From Lachnospiraceae bacterium (GTDB lineage Bacteria > Bacillota_A > Clostridia > Lachnospirales > Lachnospiraceae), in NCBI GenBank assembly GCA_017620055.1, contig JAFZRD010000007.1, forward strand, positions 1 through 15,937: a stretch of 15,937 bases of DNA, read 5' to 3'. Positions 1 through 6,345 of the stretch are shown here, one piece after another (within the stretch, counting starts at the first letter, position 1; each line of letters starts with the position of its first letter). A model generated the notes under the pieces. It saw only the letters and a program-made list of their open reading frames with translations. It made no database searches and was not told where the DNA came from. Both the position numbers and the translations under genes were made by a program.

Positions 1-34
1 ATATCTGGTAGAATACAGATTCATATGCCCACAT
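1..34 (-). CDS. Alpha-amylase-family glycoside hydrolase, N-terminal fragment (partial)
   Basis: On the minus strand an ATG at 34-32 opens a frame reading MWAYESVFYQI up to the window edge. A strong Shine-Dalgarno (GAGGAGGA, about 48-41) lies 6 bases upstream. The peptide resembles the N-terminus of clostridial GH13 alpha-amylase-type enzymes, where a VFYQIYP segment begins the first strand of the catalytic barrel. Only 11 codons are visible, so the family call rests on that short match and on the good ribosome binding site. The gene diverges from nfo. A conserved protein with a similar VFYQI start but another substrate, such as a neopullulanase or trehalose-type hydrolase, is equally possible. 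Confidence 0.5.
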   Translation of the reverse strand, partial: MWAYESVFYQI

Positions 35-66
35 AATATTTCCTCCTCATAGCAAATATACAAGAT

Positions 67-95
67 ATAGTATCACTTCTTTTGACATTACGCAA
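67..95 (-). promoter_or_regulatory. Possible promoter of the divergent amylase-like gene
   Basis: On the minus strand TTGCGT (95-90) and TACTAT (72-67) are separated by 17 bases. Both are partial matches to the sigma-A consensus. They lie 33 bases upstream of the start codon and overlap the -35 region of the oppositely directed nfo promoter, so the two promoters may interfere with each other. Confidence 0.3.
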
Positions 96-110
96 TTATT
101 AGTGTATCTT
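82..110 (+). promoter_or_regulatory. nfo promoter (sigma-A type)
   Basis: A perfect -35 TTGACA (82-87) is followed after 17 bases by TATCTT (105-110). The predicted start of transcription near 117 gives a leader of about 25 bases containing AAGGAG (131-136), 5 bases before the nfo ATG. Confidence 0.65.
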
Positions 111-141
111 CATAGCATAAACTGGAAAAGAAGGAGACACT

Positions 142-1014
142 ATGACAGATATTCTACTTGGTTCACACTGCGGTATGAGCGGCAAGGATATGTTCCTCGG
201 CTCCGCAAAGGAAGCGCATTCATACGGCGCGAACGCATTCATGGTCTACACCGGTGCTCCGCAGAACACGAAGCGCAAGGATGTCAGCGAACTTCGTATT
301 GAAGAAGGGCATGCATATATGAAGGAGCACGGCATCGAAAAGCTCGTGATCCATGCACCGTATATAATCAACCTCGGCAATACGGTCAAGCCGGAGATAT
401 ATAAGCTTGCGAAGGATTTCCTCGCGGTGGAGATCGAGAGAACCGTGGCGATGGGAAGTGATACTCTCGTTCTGCATCCGGGATCGGGTGTCGGTGCCGA
501 AACCGACGTTGCGATAAAGCAGATCGTCGACGGCCTCAATGAGATACTGACACCGGACATGAAGTGCACGATCGCACTTGAGACGATGGCCGGAAAAGGT
601 TCGGAGATAGGCAGGAGCTTTGAGGAGATCGCAGCGATTATTGACGGCGTGAAGCTCTCGGACAAACTCAGCGTGTGCTTCGACACATGCCATGTGTTTG
701 ACGCGGGATACGACATAGTCGGTGATCTTGACGGGGTGTTTGACGAGTTTGACAGGATCATCGGCAAGGAGCGCATATCCGTTTTCCATATAAACGATTC
801 AAAGAATGAACTCGGCTCCCACAAGGACAGGCACGCCAACCTCGGTGACGGCAATATCGGATTCGACACACTGTGCCGGATAGTGTATCACCGTGATTTT
901 CTGAAAGTGCCGAAGATACTCGAGACGCCGTACATTCCGGATCCGGATGATCCCGACGTCAAAAAGCCCCCCTACAAAGAGGAGATCGACAGGATCCGAC
1001 AGGCGAAACATTAG
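142..1014 (+). CDS. nfo: Endonuclease IV (apurinic/apyrimidinic endonuclease)
   Basis: This is a cytoplasmic base-excision-repair enzyme that cleaves DNA 5' of abasic sites and removes 3'-blocking groups, using three zinc ions in a TIM barrel. The 290-residue length is normal. All nine expected zinc ligands can be placed: H71 (IHAP), H112 (LHPG), E147 (ALETM), D181 and H184 (FDTCH), H216 (FHIND), D229 and H231 (KDRH), and E261 (LETP). The start is fixed by AAGGAG at 131-136. The gene has its own promoter and a terminator downstream, so it is probably monocistronic. Nothing suggests truncation or transfer. A related sugar isomerase of the same barrel superfamily is unlikely, because the full ligand set and the GDGNIG loop are present. 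Confidence 0.95.
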   Translation: MTDILLGSHCGMSGKDMFLGSAKEAHSYGANAFMVYTGAPQNTKRKDVSELRIEEGHAYMKEHGIEKLVIHAPYIINLGNTVKPEIYKLAKDFLAVEIERTVAMGSDTLVLHPGSGVGAETDVAIKQIVDGLNEILTPDMKCTIALETMAGKGSEIGRSFEEIAAIIDGVKLSDKLSVCFDTCHVFDAGYDIVGDLDGVFDEFDRIIGKERISVFHINDSKNELGSHKDRHANLGDGNIGFDTLCRIVYHRDFLKVPKILETPYIPDPDDPDVKKPPYKEEIDRIRQAKH

Positions 1015-1022
1015 GTATAAAT

Positions 1023-1051
1023 GTGTCAAAAAGAACCGTCCCTTTTGACAC
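1023..1051 (+). repeat. REP-like inverted repeat after nfo
   Basis: Nine-base arms GTGTCAAAA (1023-1031) and TTTTGACAC (1043-1051) flank the loop AGAACCGTCCC. The arms pair perfectly. It resembles short palindromes that I recall scattered between genes in Clostridia, some near REP-associated tyrosine transposases. Copy number cannot be judged from one window. Its right arm overlaps the adjoining terminator stem. Confidence 0.4.
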
Positions 1052-1075
1052 TTTGCACAAAAAGTGTTGTTTTTT
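1048..1075 (+). terminator. Rho-independent terminator of nfo
   Basis: ACACTTT (1048-1054) pairs with AAAGTGT (1061-1067) around the loop GCACAA, followed by TGTTTTTT. The stem is only 7 bp but the T-run is good. The T-run also forms part of the -35 region of the chemoreceptor promoter. Confidence 0.5.
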
Positions 1076-1095
1076 GGGCTTTGTTAATGTATAAT
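1067..1095 (+). promoter_or_regulatory. Chemoreceptor gene promoter
   Basis: TTGTTT (1067-1072), 17 bases, then a perfect TATAAT (1090-1095). Transcription would begin near 1102, giving a leader of about 30 bases with GGAGAGG (1119-1125) before the ATG at 1134. Confidence 0.55.
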
Positions 1096-1133
1096 TTTCT
1101 CACTATTTATATGCAACAGGAGAGGGCTTGATT

Positions 1134-2852
1134 ATGGGATCAAAATCCAAAAAACAAAAGGAAATTGACAACAACAAAGTTACATTCATCAGATCGATCG
1201 CTGCGAAGATCATGCTTCTTGTGCTCGTGTGCGTTGCCCTTACGGTAACGGTGTGCACACTGATATTCATCAAGAATGCCAAGAACGAGATCATAAACGT
1301 TACGCTCGATTATATCGAGTATGTTTCGAAAGCGGAGAGGGATCTGTTAAACCGTAAGACTCCGACGGCCGTGAACGGAGAGTTCTACAAGGCGGCACTC
1401 GGGAATGTCGGAATATCCACGATCGAAGGATCGTATGCTTATCTTGTATCAAACGACGGAACGATGCTGTATCATCCGACGGAATCAAAGATCGGCTCGC
1501 CGGTTGAGAACGAGGTCGTCAAGGGACTGGTTGCAAAGTTTGCGGCGGGTGAAAAACCTGAGGACGGTGTGGCGAGATATTATTACAAGGGCGCTTACAA
1601 GTATGCGGGTTACGCCATAACGAACAAGGATCAGATCCTTGTCATCACCGCCGACGAGGATGTTGCACTCGCACCGATGAACAAGATCAGGAACATCGGT
1701 ATCATCGTCGCTGTCGTAATGCTCATCATCTCACTTGCGGGTGCTTATGCGATGAGTATCATAATCGTCAGACCCATCAAACAGATCACCGAGATCATGG
1801 ACAGGACGAGCAAGTTCGACTTCAGGCACAATACCAACTCGGCAAAGCTGTGTGCACGTAAGGATGAGAACGGTGTTATGGCAAGAGCCGTTCAGGGAAT
1901 GCGTACCAACCTTCGAAGAATGGTTGCAAGCATTGACGAGGCATCGACTCGTATCAACGGAAACGTCGACCAGCTTGAGGACGTTACGAACGTTGTCAAT
2001 TCTATGTGTACGGATAACTCCGCAACTACCGAGGAACTTGCGGCAGGAATGCAGCAGACATCCGCGACGGCTGAGAGCATATATGCGAACATCGGTTACA
2101 TGAAGACCGGAGCCGAAGACATACAGGCACTTTCGGAAGCAGGCGACACGCTTTCGAGGGAAGTTATGGAAAGAGCCGCGGAGCTTCGTCAGAAGACAGT
2201 TCATGCGGCAAACACGACAAGAGAGAAATACGAATCGGTCAAGGTACGTTCCGACAAAGCCATCGAGGATTCCAAGGCTGTTGACAAGATCAATGCACTT
2301 ACCGATTCGATCATGGCGATCTCCTCACAGACATCGCTTCTCGCACTCAATGCTTCGATCGAGGCTGCAAGAGCCGGTGAAGCGGGACGCGGATTCGCGG
2401 TCGTTGCAACGGAGATCGGTAACCTTGCGAACCAGACTTCGACAACGGTTGCTGACATCAACAACATAGTAGACGAAGTCAATGCGGCAGTTAACAACAT
2501 GTCGGGATGCCTGTCCGAAACGGGTGCATTCCTCGAGGAGACTGTACTTGCGGACTATGCGGAATTCGCACAGGTCAGCGAGCAGTACAACGACGATGCG
2601 GTCAAGTTCAAGGAGAGCATGAACGACGTTCACGAATCGATCGTCAACCTTACCGATTCGATCGCGAAGATCAGCGATGCGATCTCGGGTATCACGTCGA
2701 CCGTCGGAGAGTCGACAGTCGGTGTTACGGATATCGCCGAGAAGACGACAGATATGGTTTCGCGTACGAGCGAGACGAGCGGACTTGTCGAAGAGAGCAA
2801 GAACTGCGTTGTGCAGCTGCAGGATATCGTGGGCGAATTCCAACTGGATTAA
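1134..2852 (+). CDS. Methyl-accepting chemotaxis protein (Cache sensor)
   Basis: This is a transmembrane chemoreceptor that senses an extracellular ligand and controls the CheA/CheW kinase at the cell pole. The 572 residues run in the usual order: a charged cytoplasmic tail, TM1 about 25-46, an extracellular Cache-type domain about 50-180 (with a [13 protein letters not shown] segment and a late [20 protein letters not shown] segment), TM2 about 188-212, a HAMP linker about 213-265, and a long coiled-coil signalling domain. The signalling tip, about 396-432, contains [20 protein letters not shown] followed by [10 protein letters not shown], nearly the universal hairpin sequence. There is no C-terminal NWETF-type pentapeptide. 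The ATG at 1134 is preferred over the in-frame TTG at 1128 because the Shine-Dalgarno GGAGAGG ends 8 bases before the ATG but only 2 before the TTG. The ligand cannot be predicted, and no other chemotaxis gene is nearby. Confidence 0.93.
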   Translation: MGSKSKKQKEIDNNKVTFIRSIAAKIMLLVLVCVALTVTVCTLIFIKNAKNEIINVTLDYIEYVSKAERDLLNRKTPTAVNGEFYKAALGNVGISTIEGSYAYLVSNDGTMLYHPTESKIGSPVENEVVKGLVAKFAAGEKPEDGVARYYYKGAYKYAGYAITNKDQILVITADEDVALAPMNKIRNIGIIVAVVMLIISLAGAYAMSIIIVRPIKQITEIMDRTSKFDFRHNTNSAKLCARKDENGVMARAVQGMRTNLRRMVASIDEASTRINGNVDQLEDVTNVVNSMCTDNSATTEELAAGMQQTSATAESIYANIGYMKTGAEDIQALSEAGDTLSREVMERAAELRQKTVHAANTTREKYESVKVRSDKAIEDSKAVDKINALTDSIMAISSQTSLLALNASIEAARAGEAGRGFAVVATEIGNLANQTSTTVADINNIVDEVNAAVNNMSGCLSETGAFLEETVLADYAEFAQVSEQYNDDAVKFKESMNDVHESIVNLTDSIAKISDAISGITSTVGESTVGVTDIAEKTTDMVSRTSETSGLVEESKNCVVQLQDIVGEFQLD

Positions 2853-2951
2853 GTTTTTTCTATATGTTGTGGTCATGAAAGTGTTAGCACACAACAACTT
2901 GTAAGTAGTCGGAAAATCGCTCACAAACTGAAGTGTTTTCAGAAATTTCCA

Positions 2952-2981
2952 CTTACATTTTTCGAAATTCTGATGTAAAAT
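2952..2981 (+). promoter_or_regulatory. Putative carD-family gene promoter
   Basis: CTTACA (2952-2957), 18 bases, then TAAAAT (2976-2981) in the 178-base gap before the CarD-like gene. The leader would be about 43 bases and includes AAGGAGG (3019-3025), 5 bases before the ATG. Confidence 0.4.
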
Positions 2982-3030
2982 GTAGATTGAACGCGTTTTA
3001 TGTTTTTTCGAATAATGTAAGGAGGTTAAT

Positions 3031-3534
3031 ATGTTCAGTGTAGGTGATACGGTTGTTTGCAGTAACGGTGTGTGTACGATCGAGAAGATCGGCCCCCTTG
3101 CCGGAATGGGCAAAACAGTTGCCAACAGAGCATATTATACCTTGCGTCCGTGCTTTGATAATGCGGCAACGATATATGTTCCGGTCGACGGAGACGACAA
3201 TGCGCTCCGGTTCGCACTCGATAAAAAAGAAGTCAGAAAACTCATGAAGGAGATCGACGATCTCGATCAGATCAATATCTCCGACGAGAAGAAACGTGAG
3301 CTCGAGTACAAGAATGCGGTCAATTCCAAAGATCCGAGAAAACTGATACGGATCATCAAGACGATGTACTTCCGGCGCAAGGCCAGGATAGAGAGCGGTA
3401 AGAAATCGACGGCGATCGACGAGAGGTACTTCAGGATAGCGGAGAACAGGCTGTATGAAGAGATAGCCCTCGCGATGGGGATCGACAGGGACGAAGTCAA
3501 GGACACTTTAAGAAAATACATAGAGAAGAAATAG
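3031..3534 (+). CDS. CarD/CdnL-family transcriptional regulator
   Basis: This is a small RNA-polymerase-binding factor. Members bind the beta subunit through an N-terminal Tudor-like domain and influence open-complex stability at promoters. The 167 residues fit the family. Residues 1-60 carry the typical pattern (MFSVGDTVV, then NGVCTIEKIGPLAGMGK, then YYTLRP and IYVPVD). The remainder, about 70-167, is charged and helical, as in the DNA-contacting domain. A strong AAGGAGG sets the start. The gene stands alone, with its own likely promoter and a hairpin terminator after it. Which CarD subgroup it belongs to, general or pathway-specific, cannot be decided here. Two cysteines at residues 10 and 15 lie in the Tudor-like domain. 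Confidence 0.85.
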   Translation: MFSVGDTVVCSNGVCTIEKIGPLAGMGKTVANRAYYTLRPCFDNAATIYVPVDGDDNALRFALDKKEVRKLMKEIDDLDQINISDEKKRELEYKNAVNSKDPRKLIRIIKTMYFRRKARIESGKKSTAIDERYFRIAENRLYEEIALAMGIDRDEVKDTLRKYIEKK

Positions 3535-3539
3535 ACGGC

Positions 3540-3566
3540 AAAACACGGGGTCAGACCCCGTGTTTT
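3540..3566 (+). terminator. Hairpin terminator after the CarD-like gene, REP-like
   Basis: AAAACACGGGG (3540-3550) pairs perfectly over 11 bp with CCCCGTGTTTT (3556-3566) around the loop TCAGA, followed by GTATTTTG. The A-stretch and T-stretch on either side suit termination in both directions. The core GGGGTCAGACCCC resembles a palindrome that I recall as recurring between genes in Clostridia. Confidence 0.65.
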
Positions 3567-3598
3567 GTATTTTGTTCGTAACCGGGCACAAAATATGG

Positions 3599-3604
3599 TA
3601 TAAT
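3599..3604 (+). promoter_or_regulatory. -10 element for a probable leaderless transcript
   Basis: A perfect TATAAT ends 9 bases before the ATG at 3614, so transcription would begin around 3611, practically at the start codon. The -35 is poor (TTCGTA at 3575-3580, spacing 18). No Shine-Dalgarno lies between this element and the ATG. Confidence 0.45.
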
Positions 3605-3613
3605 CATATAGTT

Positions 3614-4750
3614 ATGAGAAAGACCGTATTTACTTATCTGTTTTTCATAGTGGCGATGACCGCGTTCATCACGCTCCGTGTCCACGCCGGAAAAGCTCAG
3701 GAGAGAACAAAGGCCGATGCCGAAGAGGCGACTGCTTCCGAAGAGAGCGTTGCCGCACCTGTGGTTGCCGATGAGAAGAGCGCTTCTGATGAAGAGGCGG
3801 AAGATACCGGCGATAAAGACGTTTATCTTCCGATCACCGAGGAGGAGGAACACCTTTACCGCGGGCCTGTGGAGCCCGGAAGTGATTTTCGCGGGATGAT
3901 CCCGCGGATAGTATGCTGGGGCGATTCGCTGACGGTATCGATCGACGGCAAGAGCGCGTATCCGGACATCCTCCGGGACCTGTCTGGATGTGAGGTCGTC
4001 AACTACGGAGTCGAATCCGAGAATGCCGCGATGATCGCGATGCGTGAGGGAGGCCTTCGTGTCAACGTCAAGGCGACGGTCATTCCTTCCGATACAAACC
4101 TGATCCCGATATTCCTTCGGACCGAGAACAACGGCCACGTTTTCTTCCTTGATTACGGCGACGGCGGTGTCAATCCGTGCACGATAAACGGGATAGAGGG
4201 CGAGCTGCAGCAGCTCAACGGTTCATATTATTTTCAGAGAAAGACAAAGGGCGAGAGGATCGCTGTCGAGGAAGGCACGCAGTTCAAGACCTTCGGCATG
4301 AACGATTCCAAGCCTGATGACATACTCGTTATCTTTGCGGGAACGAACGATCTTCCCGATTCCAAAAGCGTTAAGAATCTGATAGAACTCGAGCGCAGCA
4401 TGCTCGAGAGTGCGCAGTGCGATAAATACGTGATCGTCGGTCTGACATATGCGGGCGGGATACCGGAGATAGATGCGGTAAATGAAGCGCTCGCCAAAGA
4501 GTTCGGTGACCACTTTGTCGACATCAGGAAATACATGCTCAACTACGGCCTGGCCGATGCGGGGATAGAGCCGTCGGAGCAGGACAAGGCAGATATCAGG
4601 AAAGGGGAGATACCTTCATCGCTGAGGCGTGATTACGTGCACGGCAACAAACTGTATCACAGGCTCCTCGGAGAGCAGATCTACAGAAGGATGCAGTATC
4701 TCGGATATGTTCCGAATACAGCCGGCGACACGGAAGGTGAGGAAGAGTGA
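3614..4750 (+). CDS. Membrane-anchored or secreted SGNH/GDSL hydrolase
   Basis: This is a probable extracellular ester hydrolase of the SGNH fold; the substrate is unknown. The 378 residues begin with a signal anchor (about 4-25), then an acidic, low-complexity linker (about 26-85) rich in Glu, Ala and Asp. The catalytic blocks are GDSLT with nucleophile S105, NYG with G132, GTND with N245, and D340-Y-V-H343 near the end. Between blocks II and III, residues 150-228 form an inserted, probably beta-rich domain containing VNPCTINGIEGEL, seen in some gut-bacterial SGNH proteins. I start it at the ATG at 3614 because the upstream GTG at 3560 lies inside the terminator hairpin, and because the signal anchor begins here. 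Its stop overlaps the next start (TGATG), so translation of the kinase is likely coupled to it. Confidence 0.85.
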   Translation: MRKTVFTYLFFIVAMTAFITLRVHAGKAQERTKADAEEATASEESVAAPVVADEKSASDEEAEDTGDKDVYLPITEEEEHLYRGPVEPGSDFRGMIPRIVCWGDSLTVSIDGKSAYPDILRDLSGCEVVNYGVESENAAMIAMREGGLRVNVKATVIPSDTNLIPIFLRTENNGHVFFLDYGDGGVNPCTINGIEGELQQLNGSYYFQRKTKGERIAVEEGTQFKTFGMNDSKPDDILVIFAGTNDLPDSKSVKNLIELERSMLESAQCDKYVIVGLTYAGGIPEIDAVNEALAKEFGDHFVDIRKYMLNYGLADAGIEPSEQDKADIRKGEIPSSLRRDYVHGNKLYHRLLGEQIYRRMQYLGYVPNTAGDTEGEEE

Positions 4751-5661
4751 TGATCTACACACTGACATACAATCCGTCCATCGATTATCTCGTAACTGTT
4801 GACCGCCTGGAGACGGGCAAGATCAACAGGATGAGAAAGGACACATATATGTACGGGGGAAAGGGCGTTAACGTATCCCAGGTGCTCAAGGAGCTGGGGA
4901 TAGAGAACACCGCCCTCGGTTTTGTTGCGGGATTTACCGGAAGGGAGATCGAGGAAGGTCTTCAGAAAATGGGGATACATACGAACTTCGTGCATCTTCC
5001 CGAAGGATATTCGCGTATCAATATCAAGTTCCACGGTATCGAGGAGACCGAAGTCAACGCACCGGGACCGTTCGTAGACGCGGTCAGCATGCGTGCCCTT
5101 CGCGACAGGATAGCGCAGATAGACAAGGATGACATACTGATCCTTGCGGGAGCCGCGACGGCAAACATGGAGAACGACACGTTCGCAACATTCATTTCGG
5201 AACTTCCGTACAGGGACACGAAGGTCATTCTCGACACGACAGGAGAGGCGCTCGTCAATGCGCTGTGTTACCATCCGTTCCTGATCAAACCGAACATCGA
5301 GGAGCTGTCCGAACTGTTCCATGAGAACTTCGCACCGAACGACATACGTGCGATAAGCGATGCCGCAAAGCGTCTTCAGGACAAGGGTGCGAGAAACGTT
5401 CTGACATCGATGGGAGAGGACGGAGCGGTCCTGATCACCGAAGACGGACATGTATATACAAGAAGCGCGCCGGCTGGAATAGTCGTCAACACGGTCGGAT
5501 CCGGAGACTCAATGGTCGCGGGATTCCTTGCAGGTTATCTTGAAAACGGAAATATGGAAGATGCGCTCTGCCTCGGCGTATGTGCCGGTTCCGCGAGCGC
5601 GTTCAACGAAGGGTTCGCAAGAGGCGATGAGATAATGCAGCTCTACAGATTGTGCCGCTGA
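4750..5661 (+). CDS. fruK: 1-phosphofructokinase-like PfkB-family kinase
   Basis: This is a cytoplasmic sugar kinase that most likely phosphorylates fructose-1-phosphate to fructose-1,6-bisphosphate with ATP. The 303 residues have the family layout: the start MIYTLTYNPSIDY, the sugar-binding GGKGVNVS at 36-43, KPNIEEL at 180-186, and the ATP/anion-hole signature VNTVGSGDSMVAGF at 246-259 with catalytic D253. The ATG at 4750 shares its A with the stop of the SGNH gene; the in-frame GTG at 4747 is less likely. Tagatose-6-phosphate kinase (LacC) is the main alternative, since the two share these motifs. There is no fructose PTS gene nearby, which is unusual for fruK. Its TGA abuts the stop codon of signal peptidase I with no gap. 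Confidence 0.82.
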   Translation: MIYTLTYNPSIDYLVTVDRLETGKINRMRKDTYMYGGKGVNVSQVLKELGIENTALGFVAGFTGREIEEGLQKMGIHTNFVHLPEGYSRINIKFHGIEETEVNAPGPFVDAVSMRALRDRIAQIDKDDILILAGAATANMENDTFATFISELPYRDTKVILDTTGEALVNALCYHPFLIKPNIEELSELFHENFAPNDIRAISDAAKRLQDKGARNVLTSMGEDGAVLITEDGHVYTRSAPAGIVVNTVGSGDSMVAGFLAGYLENGNMEDALCLGVCAGSASAFNEGFARGDEIMQLYRLCR

Positions 5662-6207
5662 TCAGTATACACGTGCAGGGTTGGGGAAGTACCTTACCCA
5701 TGCTTTTCCGAGTATCTTGTCTTTGTACACGTACTTCTGATTCCAGAATCTCGAATCCATGGAATTGTTCCTGTTATCCCCCATCATGAAATACGCGCCT
5801 GCAGGCACGCGATAGGGTCCGAAATCACCGAGCGGAGTCGTGTGAAGATATGCGGATTCATCGAGAGGCTCGTCCGAATCGTTGATGTAGACCTTGCCGT
5901 CTTTGATGCTCACGGTCTCACCGGGAAGGCCGATGACACGCTTGATGAAATATTCTTTTTCGTTGTCGGGATACAGGAATATCACGATATCTCCGCGCTG
6001 AGGATCTTCGTTGATATATGCGAGACGGTTGCCGATCAGCCTGTCGCCCGTCATGATCGTCGGCTCCATTGAAGCCGAAGGTATCTTGGCGTTTACGATC
6101 AGGAACTTGTCCAGTGCGAATGCGAGTACCGCCGATACGACGATGACGATCACCCAGTCGAGTATCTCGCGGGCAGCCGATGTGTTCTGTGAAGTGTTCT
6201 TTCCCAT
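5662..6207 (-). CDS. lepB: Signal peptidase I
   Basis: This is a membrane-bound serine protease that removes signal peptides from secreted proteins on the outer face of the membrane. The 181 residues contain one N-terminal transmembrane segment (about 15-35), the catalytic serine S46 in IPSASMEPT, the general-base lysine K89 in YFIKRVIGLPGE, and box E GDNRNNSMDSR (143-153). The length is typical of short Gram-positive SipS-type enzymes. The start is the ATG at 6207, preceded by AGGGGA six bases upstream; an in-frame TTG at 6237 is less likely. It converges on the kinase gene, with the shared sequence TGATCA providing both stop codons. It diverges from the MBOAT gene through a symmetric promoter region. 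Confidence 0.95.
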   Translation of the reverse strand: MGKNTSQNTSAAREILDWVIVIVVSAVLAFALDKFLIVNAKIPSASMEPTIMTGDRLIGNRLAYINEDPQRGDIVIFLYPDNEKEYFIKRVIGLPGETVSIKDGKVYINDSDEPLDESAYLHTTPLGDFGPYRVPAGAYFMMGDNRNNSMDSRFWNQKYVYKDKILGKAWVRYFPNPARVY

Positions 6208-6250
6208 TATTAATCCCCTGTATATGTCCGAAACCAAATGTGAAAATCGT

Positions 6251-6280
6251 TTGCGAAAATTATTTTCGATACATTATAAT
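6251..6280 (+). promoter_or_regulatory. MBOAT operon promoter
   Basis: TTGCGA (6251-6256), 18 bases, then a perfect TATAAT (6275-6280), overlapping the lepB -10 in the palindrome ATTATAAT. The predicted leader is about 59 bases and includes a small ACGGA-GTAA-TCCGT hairpin (6301-6314) with a GNRA-type loop. Confidence 0.55.
6254..6268. promoter_or_regulatory. Possible operator between the divergent promoters
   Basis: CGAAAAT and ATTTTCG form a perfect 7-bp inverted repeat around a single T. The site sits in the -35 to -10 spacer of the plus-strand promoter and at the expected transcription start of the minus-strand promoter. A bound protein could therefore affect both. I do not recognise the regulator. 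Confidence 0.35.
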
Positions 6281-6301
6281 ACAATATGAATTGCGAAGCA
6301 A
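6273..6301 (-). promoter_or_regulatory. lepB promoter
   Basis: On the minus strand TTGCTT (6301-6296), 17 bases, then a perfect TATAAT (6278-6273). The -10 is part of the palindrome ATTATAAT (6273-6280), which also reads as a -10 on the plus strand. The predicted leader is about 60 bases. Confidence 0.6.
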
Positions 6302-6345
6302 CGGAGTAATCCGTATCATCATACACTAATTGAAGGGATCTGTGA

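Noticed and set aside
220..869. Long antisense open frames across nfo
   Set aside because: They lie opposite a gene with all catalytic residues intact, have no ribosome binding site, and their peptides resemble no family I know. They are shadows of codon bias.
1128..1133. TTG as the start of the chemoreceptor gene
   Set aside because: The Shine-Dalgarno GGAGAGG ends only 2 bases before it but 8 bases before the ATG at 1134, which is the normal distance.
2865..2896. Inverted repeat TGTTGTG/CACAACA after the chemoreceptor gene as a terminator
   Set aside because: Only 7 bp with an 18-base loop, and no T-run follows it.
2987..3016. TTGAAC-18-AATAAT as the CarD gene promoter
   Set aside because: Transcription would start at or inside the Shine-Dalgarno, which is a strong AAGGAGG and clearly meant to be transcribed.
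2325..3125. 266-codon minus-strand frame across the chemoreceptor end and the gap before the CarD gene
   Set aside because: It is antisense to two well-supported genes, spans a terminator/promoter gap and reads as low-quality, arginine-rich sequence typical of shadow frames.
3560..3613. Upstream GTG extension of the SGNH hydrolase
   Set aside because: The GTG lies in the terminator hairpin, and the extension would put extra residues before a good signal anchor.
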